Of a DNA stretch of 64,000 nt, positions 56,258-64,000 are shown piece after piece. Each line of letters starts with the position of its first letter. The stretch's first letter is position 1. The stretch lies in NCBI RefSeq assembly GCF_040802235.1, contig NC_133161.1, positions 104,859,001-104,923,000 on the forward strand. Reading direction: 5' to 3'. The DNA is from Manis javanica (lineage: Eukaryota; Chordata; Mammalia; Pholidota; Manidae). The translations under genes and the position numbers were made by a program. Under the pieces are notes generated by a model. The model made no database searches. It saw only the letters and a list, made by a program, of their open reading frames with translations, and was not told where the DNA came from.

Positions 56258-59200
56258 ATGGCAATAAGTACATACCCATCAATAATCACCCTAAATGTAA
56301 ATGGACTGAATGCACCAACCAAAAGACAGAGAGTCACTGAATGGATAAAAAACAAACCCAACTATATGCTGCCTATAAGAGACTCACTTCAAACCCAAAG
56401 ACACACACAAAATAAAACTGAAGGGATTGAAAAAGATATTTCATGGAACTAATAGGGAGAAAAAAGCAGGAGTTGCAGTACTTGCATCAGACAAAATAGA
56501 CTTCAAAACAAAGAAAGTAACAAGAGACAAAGAAGGACACTACATAATGATAAAGGGGTCAGTCCAATAAGAGAATATAACCATTATAAATATCTATGCA
56601 CCCAATATAGGAGTGCCTACATATTTGAAACAAATACTAACAGAATTAAAAGGGGAAATAGAATGCAATGCACTTATTCTGAAGACTTTAACACTTCACT
56701 CATTCCAAAGGACAGATCAACCAGACAGAAAATAAGTAAGGAGACAGAGGCATTGAACAACACATTAGAAGAGATAGACCTAATAGACATCTACAGAACT
56801 CTACATCCAAAAGCAGCAGGATACACATTCTATACAAGTACACAAGGGATGTTTTCAAAAATAGATCATATATTAGGCCACAAAAAGTGCCTCAGTAAAT
56901 TCAAAAAGATTGAAATTGTATCAATCAGCTTCTCAGACCACAAAGGTATGAAAATAGAAATAAATTATACAAAGAAAACAAAAAACCCCACAAACACATA
57001 GAGGCTTAACAACATGCTCCTAAATAACCAGTGCATCAATGACCAAATACAAACAGAGAACAAGCAATATATGAAGACAAATGGCAACAATAATTCAACA
57101 CCACAAAATCTGTGGAAGGCAGCGAAGGCCATGCTAAGAGGTAAGTATATTGCAATACAGGTCTATCTCAGGAAAGAAGAACAATCCCAGATAAACAGTC
57201 TAAACTCACAATTAATGAAACTAGAAAAAGAAGAACAAATGCGGCCCAAAGTCAGTAGAAGTAAGAACATAATAAAGATTAGAGCAGAAATAAATAAAAT
57301 TAAGAACAATAAAACAATAGAAAGAATCAAGGAAAACAGGAACTGGTTCTCTGACGAAATAAACAGATAGATAAATCCCTAGCCAGGCTTGTCAAGAAAA
57401 AAAGAGAGTCTACTCACATAAACAGAATAAAAAATGAGAAAGTAAAAATCACTACGGACACTACAGAAATACCAAGAATTATTAGAGAATACTATGAAAA
57501 GTTATATGTTAACAAACTGGATAACCTAGAAAAAATAGACAACTTTCTAGAAAAATACAACCTTCCAAGGCTGACCCAGAAACAAAAAGAAGATCTGAAC
57601 AGTCCAATTACTAGAAACAAAGTTGAATTGATAATCAAAAAATGACCAAAGAACAAAATTCCTGGACCAGATGGCTTCACCACTGAATTTTCCAAACATT
57701 TAGTAAAGACCTAATACCCATTCTCCCTAAAGTTTTCCAAAAAGTAGAAGAGGAGGGACTAGTCCCAAACTCATTCTATGAGGCCAGCATCATCCTAATA
57801 CCAAAACCAGGCAAAAGCATCACAAAGAAAGAAAATTACATTCTAATATCCCTGATGAACATAGATACAAAAATACTCAACAAAATATTAGCAAACCAAA
57901 TTCAAGAATACATCAAAAAGATCATCCATCATGATCCAGTAGGATTTATTCCAGTGATGCAAGGATGATACAACATTCGAAAATCCATCAACATCATGTA
58001 CGACATCAACAAAAAGGACAAAAACCACATGATCATCTCTATAGATGCTGAAAAAATGTTTGATAAATTCAACATCCATTCATGATAAAAACTCTCAACA
58101 AAATGGATATAGAGGGAAAATACCTCAACATAATACAGGCCACATATGAAAAACCAACAGCCAACATCATACTTAACAGCAAGAAGCTGAGTGCTTGTCC
58201 TTTAATATCAGAAACAAGACAAGGATTCCCACTGTCCCCACTTTCATTAAAAATAGTTCTGGAGGTCCTTGCCATGTCAATCAGACAACACAAAGAAAGA
58301 AAAGGCATCAGATTAGTAAAGAAGTTAAACTGTCACTGTTTGTAAATGACTTGATATCAAACATAAAAAAATACCTTAAAGAATCCACTCTAAAACTACT
58401 AGATCTAATATCTGAATTCACAAATTTGCAGGATACAAAATTAATACTCAGAAATATGTGGCATTTCTATACACTAATGATGAACTAGCAGAAAGGGAAA
58501 TCAGGAAAACAATTCCATTAACAATTGCACCAAAAAGAATAAAATACCTAGGAATAAACCTAGCCAAGTACAAGACACTCATGAGAGAAATTAAAGACAC
58601 CAATAAATGGAAACACATCCCGTGCTCATGGATAGGAAGAATTAATATTGTCAAAATGGCCATCCTGCCTAAAGCAATCTGCAGATTCAATGTAATCTCT
58701 ATCAAAATACCAATAGCATTCTTCAACAAACTAGAGCAAATAGTTCTAATATTCATATGGAACCACAAAAGACCCCAAATAGCCAAAACAATCCTGAGAA
58801 GGCAAAATAAGGCAGGGGTGATTATGCTTACTAACTTCAAGCTCTACTATAAAGCCACAGTAATCAAGACAATTTGGTACTGGCCCAGGAATAGAAACAT
58901 AGAACAATGGAACAGACTAGAGAGATATAAACACAAGCATATGTGGTCAATTAATATAGGATAAAGGAGCCATGGACATACAATAGGGAAATGACAGCCT
59001 CTTCAACAACTGGTGTTGGCAAAACTGGACAGCTACATGCAAGAGAATGAAACTGGTTTATTGTCTATCCCCATACACAAAAGTAAACTCAACCTGGACC
59101 AAAGACCTGAATGAAAGTCATGAAACCATAAAACTCTTAGAAGACAACATAGGCAAAAACTCCTGAATATAAACATGAGCAACATTTCCCTGAATGCATC

Positions 59201-60028
59201 TCCTCGAGCAAGGGAAACAAAAGCAAAAATGAGCACATGTGACTACATCAAACTGTAAAGCTTCTGCACAGCAAACAATACCATCAACAGAACAAAAAGG
59301 CATTCTACAGTAAGGGAGAATATATTCATAAATAACACATCTGATAAGGGGTTGACATCCAAAATATATAAAGAACTCACACACCTTAACAACCAAAATA
59401 TAAATAACCCAATTAAAAAATGAGTGGAGGATATAAACAATTCTCCGAAGAAGAAATTCAGATGGCCAACAGGCACATGAAAAGATGCTCCACATCACTA
59501 ATTATCAGGGAAATGCAAACAAAAAACAGTGAGATATCACCTCACACCAGTTAGGATGGCCCGTGTCAAAAAGACTAAGAGCAACAAAAGCTGCCCAGAA
59601 TGTGGAGAAAGGGGAACCCTCCTACACTGCTGGTGGGAATGTAAACTAGTTCAACTATTGTTGAAAGCAATATGGAGTTTCTTCAAAAACTAAAAATAGA
59701 AATACCATTTGACCCAGGAATTCCACTCATTGGAATTTACACAAAGAATATAATTTCTCAGATTCCAGAAGACATATGCATCCCTATGTTTATTCCAGCA
59801 TCATTTACAATAGCCAAGATATGGAAGCAACCTAAGTGTCCATCAGTAGATGAATGGATAAAGAAGAGGTGGTACATATACACAATGGAATACTATTCAG
59901 TCATAAGAAAGAAAGAAATCCTACCACTTGCAGCTACATGGATGGAGCTGGAAGTTATTATGCTCAGTGAAATAAGCCAGGTGGAGAAAGATAAGTACCA
60001 AATGATTTCCCTTATTTGTGGAGTATAA
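56258..60028 (+). pseudogene. L1-C ORF2 (endonuclease/RT), broken
   Basis: The ATG at 56258 leads to 'ISTYPSIITLNVNGLNAPTK', well preserved at the endonuclease start. It then shifts out of frame at the same shortened A run as L1-A. In the original frame the QETH segment begins with TAA, again as in L1-A. Later pieces: endonuclease 56663-57001, linker 57014-57370, RT palm 58082-58345 where the FADD box reads FVND (about 58336-58350), thumb and C-terminal region 58458-58964, and tail 59672-60028 ending 'MISLICGV'. Multiple stops and shifts. Inactive. Confidence 0.9.
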
Positions 60029-60371
60029 CAATAAAGCAAAACTGAAGGAACAAAACAGCAGCAGACTCACAGACTCCAAGAAGGAACTGGCGGGTACCAA
60101 AGGGAAGGGGTGGGGGAGAGCAGGTGGGGAGGGAGGGAGTAGGGGATTGAGAGATATTATGATTAGTACACATGGTGTGGGGGGGATCATGGAGAAGACA
60201 GTGTAGCATAGAGAAGGCAAATAGTGACTGTGGCATCTTACTACACTGATGGCAGTGACTGCAATGGGTTATAGGAAGGACACAATAGTATGGATGAATG
60301 TAGTAACCACATTGTTTTTTCATATGAAACCTTCATAAGAGTGTGTATCAATAATACCTTAATAAAAAAAG
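60029..60371 (+). other. L1-C 3' UTR with G-rich tract and tail
   Basis: Dense G runs at 60100-60190 ('gggaaggggtgggggagagc', 'ggtggggagggagggagtag'), then AATAAA (60359-60364 region) and a short A tail before the right target copy. Confidence 0.8.
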
Positions 60372-60387
60372 GAAATAAAATAAATGT
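60372..60387 (+). repeat. L1-C target-site duplication, right copy
   Basis: GAAATAAAATAAATGT, identical to 54168-54183. Confidence 0.9.
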
Positions 60388-63300
60388 CATAGTTCAGCAA
60401 TTTAACTGAGTGTTCTAGTTTAGTGAGTACAATCAATGTGATTTGTTCAGACTTCTATCTCTCTGACCAATCCAAGACTTTTCTCAAGGAGGGAATCAGA
60501 AAAACATTAACCTAATAACCTATATCATAAATTCCAATACAAATCATTGTCTGAATGTATATGATGAGGCTTCAAAACAAACTATCCAGAAGCTATCTGG
60601 AAAGCAGTTTGATTAATGATTTGTCACTGATTCATATTTTTCAACCTCCTTGTTAAAATTAATATACACATCAAAAATAAGAAAGAAAGAAAACAAGAAA
60701 AAAGCATACATTAAATTAGCATTGTCCTCATTTAATGGTATATATACCAAATCGTATGAGGAACTGCCATTAATTACAGCAGAATGGACCATAGAAAGCA
60801 ATATTTGGTAACTAACTCACTCTTAAATGTTTCATGTAAAGAAGGTGTACCAGATAGGAAAGTGGCCTGTGCCATCTACCTGTGTGGGCATCCTCTAACC
60901 TTCTATCAGAGAATAGGCCTGGCAATGGAGCTGAAAGAATTAGTAAATTTATCTCCCTCAGAGTTGCTTTCAAAGAAAGCCTTATCTCATTTTCTACATC
61001 CACTCATGAGATTGTAGCTTCAGGTAACACAATAGTTTCAAGGGACAAAGAAGCAGATACATGCTATTAAATAGTGGTATGTAGGTTAAGATAAAAAACA
61101 CAAAAGTCACTAGTCTTCAAGGCAAAATAGCTTGCAAAAACAATAATACAGTCTGTCTCATATTATCACAAACAAATGTAACTCTTGATATTCCAGTGGA
61201 AAAAAAGGAAATAGAACAAATTGAAGGTTTTGTTAAGTAGTTTGGAAATCTAAGATTAAATAAACTTGGAAAAGTGAAAATATAAAAGTAAAATTTTGAA
61301 ATTATAAAACAGAAACCTGGTGGAAATTAACAATTATTTTAAATCATTTAATGATTACTCTAAAATAAATAAATGACAAAATCAAAACACTGAAAGAAGG
61401 GAAAATAGAAAATATGGATATAATACCAGTTAGCTGAGGCTTACAATATGTATGTACATGACTAGTTTTCAGATTTTGGTTTTCTGTAGTTTCTATAAAA
61501 ACTAATAATGCCAATATTTGTCTCAAGACATTAGCAAAATTGAAAAGAAATGTGCACATACATGGACACAAAAACAGTCATAAAATGATCTCAGAAAAGT
61601 AGAGGCCAGATAGTAACATGACCTGGAAAAACATTTAAGTTTTTCATGACTGGGTAATTTCCATTATAATAAATTTTAGTGGATTTCCTTGGATTTTGTG
61701 GACACAGAAGATACAATTTTTTAAGTTCATTTTATATGACTAGCACAGTTCTCAGGGCCACAGATGAAAAAAAATAACAAAAGAACACAATGACCCCCAA
61801 TATTTATACATACTATATTGAAGGATTTTAGATATCTAAATTAATAATAAATTATGAGAATACAATGTATTAAAAGACAGCAAGAGTAATCATGTAGTAC
61901 TAATTTATTTTTAAATTTAAAGCAGGAATACTATTTGGAAAACTTCTTAGTTTATTATGTAAAGAAAGTCATTGAAAAATTAATATCTTCTCATTATAAA
62001 AAGTCAATATGAAAAATAATTATTTCCTTAATGTGGTATATTGCCAATAGCAAACATCATAAAAAATGCTGAAACACTGCAGACTTCACCATTAAATCCT
62101 CTAAGAAGAGAATGTTATTCATTTTCATCACTATAGAACATTTTTCTTGGATTCTCGCCATTCTAATTAGGGATGAAAAAATTAATTAAATGCATGCATC
62201 AGAAGTGAGTCAGCACTATTATCCTTACTTGCCAGTGGAAATATTGTGGACCTAAAAATTCAAGTAATCTATTGAAACACTTTGGAACTAAAACAAAACA
62301 AAACAAAAACAAAAATCTACTAAGTTGGAAAATGACAGGATGAAAAGAATAAAGAATTATGCCTTTGTAGCATGTGTGGAAAAACAGATTAAAAAAGTGA
62401 GAAGCTCATTTGTAGTAGCACAAAAAAATTTCAAAAAATTTAGAACTGTTCACTATGTAAGACTTGTTTGAACATATTACACAACACCATCGAGAGACAT
62501 AAGGTAATATTGTATAGAGTGAGAGACTACCTTACTCATTTACAGGAAGAATTAATGTTGAAAATGGATAAGTTCTCCCCAAACTAGTCAATAAATAGAA
62601 AGCATTTTCAATGAAAAGTCTACTGATTTTTAATGTATTTAAGTAATTTTAAAATTCACCTTGTAACATGAACATTATGATAACATAAATATCATGGAGA
62701 GAATGAAAGAAAGGCTCTTGTTCTAACAAGTATTGAAATAATATCTAAGTTTACCCTAACTTGGGCTTCCTTTTTCTTTCTAGTTGTTTGAATGACATTG
62801 TACTTGACTGTGAATAATCCAGCATTTTTTCAGTGTGTTTAAGGAGGATACTTAAGAACACTCATGTGTCTGTTTTCCTGTGCCTTGTCTTTGGCCCAGT
62901 CTGTGGCCTTTGGCTTCACCAGATTCTCTCAAGTGATCGATCATAACTGCCACGTCAGCTGCCTTAACTCGCAGGCATATATTCTGTTACTGAGGTAGAA
63001 TTAATAAAAGATTGACAATAAGTTGATATTGTATAACAAACCTGACAGAAGAGTTGAAGGCATTACAAGGAATTTAGAACACAGAAAACTAAACTTAAAA
63101 TAGCGTGTTTTGTACCACCACCACCAGAATAGTGCCCACTCTTCAGAGAATGGAGTTCCTGTCGGCAGTCTGGTTTCCTTAGACCCGACCAGCTCTAAGG
63201 TCCTGTTTCTGAGATGCACCTTTTATTCAAATTAGGGTCTCCATCATCAATTCCTTTTTCCCTTATCATTTTTGGGCACAAATCTCTACCTACTGACTTA

Positions 63301-64000
63301 TCAGAAGTGACCTTATACTCCAAAATAAACTACATCTCTCTACAGAAATAATCATCCCTCTCCTTTTTAATATAGTTTAAAAATAACTATTTAGACAATT
63401 TATGTCTCTTACTTCTTCAAACCACTCTTCCAGGTTAAATTCCAAGACTTTACTTATCAAAATGTTAGGAAAAAAGCATGTTCCCAAATGAAAGGGCAGT
63501 ATTTCATAAGCACCGATACTATTCTCATCCCTTAAAATGTGTCAAATGCTAGAGAAGGATCACATTCAAAAAGAAATGATGGTGTAAAAATATGAAAATT
63601 TGAATAAAATAAATGAATTTTATATAATTTAACATGTTTGATAATTTCCTAAGCCTGAATCCAAGGCAAAATTTATTAAATGAAATAATGGTAGATTTAA
63701 CAATTCAACATATTACTCCTTTAAGAGACGGAAGCAAAATGTGAAGAAGCAAGTGAAAAAGGGAAAAAAAGAGGGAAGGAAGGATGGGGAGGAAGAGGAA
63801 ATGAAGGGGAGAAGGGGAGAAGGAAATTACTTATAGGGAGAAAAACAGGATCAGAGTTATGAAAAAATTTTTTTAAATGGTTTGAGTAAAAATACCAAAA
63901 TGTATAAAAGACTAAAGACTAATATCCTGTACATATATACAAGTCTTAGAATCTAATAAAAATGCCATAATTCACAATGACCTGAAAAGCCATTCACAAA
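60388..64000. other. No gene seen
   Basis: AT-rich DNA with an (AAAAC)n run at 62287-62312 and a purine-rich tract at 63735-63830. No supported reading frame. Short frames near 60784-61070 have no domain. Confidence 0.5.

Larger units (their letters stand above)
54184..60371 (+). mobile_element. L1-C, full-length but inactive
   Basis: A 6.19-kb LINE-1 that fills the space between two perfect 16-bp target duplications, so both ends are certain. It starts 'gtaggattaaagatggtggc' and ends in 'ccttaataaaaaaag'. Same subfamily as L1-A throughout. Both reading frames are broken. It defines the true 5' start of this subfamily and so exposes the extra upstream sequence of L1-A. Confidence 0.95.

Overview
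This is a gene-poor, AT-rich stretch of a placental-mammal nuclear genome. The evidence is three near full-length LINE-1 (L1) elements, several older L1 relics, a MaLR-type LTR, MIR-like SINE fragments, endogenous retrovirus (ERV) pieces and an intronless MXI1 retrocopy. I found no intact cellular protein-coding gene and no exon I can defend. I see no Alu, B1/B2, CAN-type or BovB/Bov-tA repeats. That argues against primate, rodent, carnivore and ruminant, and suggests a laurasiatherian lineage with few active SINEs. A pangolin is one candidate, but this is inference.

Layout. 1-4140 is a stack of decayed L1/HAL1-like sequence, split by a solo MLT1-like LTR with a 5-bp target duplication. 5481-6290 is an old L1 3' end. 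6925-7810 is the 3' end of an ERV, through U3-R, ending in poly(A). 9129-9630 is a different LTR with an internal minisatellite. 12290-18584 is L1-A (plus strand). 21257-21653 is a probable minus-strand LTR. 31156-32364 is a minus-strand MXI1 retropseudogene, next to an old L1 3' end (32381-33335). 38061-45888 is a composite of L1-B (minus strand) followed by 1.8 kb of ERV sequence (pol end, SU-less env, U3-R), all inside one 14-bp target-site duplication. 54184-60371 is L1-C (plus strand), with a 16-bp target-site duplication. The remaining sequence is AT-rich single-copy-looking DNA with MIR relics and simple repeats.

The most notable object is the L1-B/ERV composite. The target-site duplication joins the L1 5' end to the far end of the ERV poly(A). 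This fits an L1 transcript that read through its own poly(A) signal, used the polyadenylation site of a downstream ERV LTR, and was inserted as one unit (3' transduction). A second poly(A)-ended copy of the same ERV 3' end lies at 6925-7810. The window may therefore record a small family of L1-mobilised ERV 3' ends. L1-A and L1-C belong to one subfamily and share two disabling changes in the endonuclease region. L1-B belongs to another subfamily and retains an RT FADD box, but is also dead.
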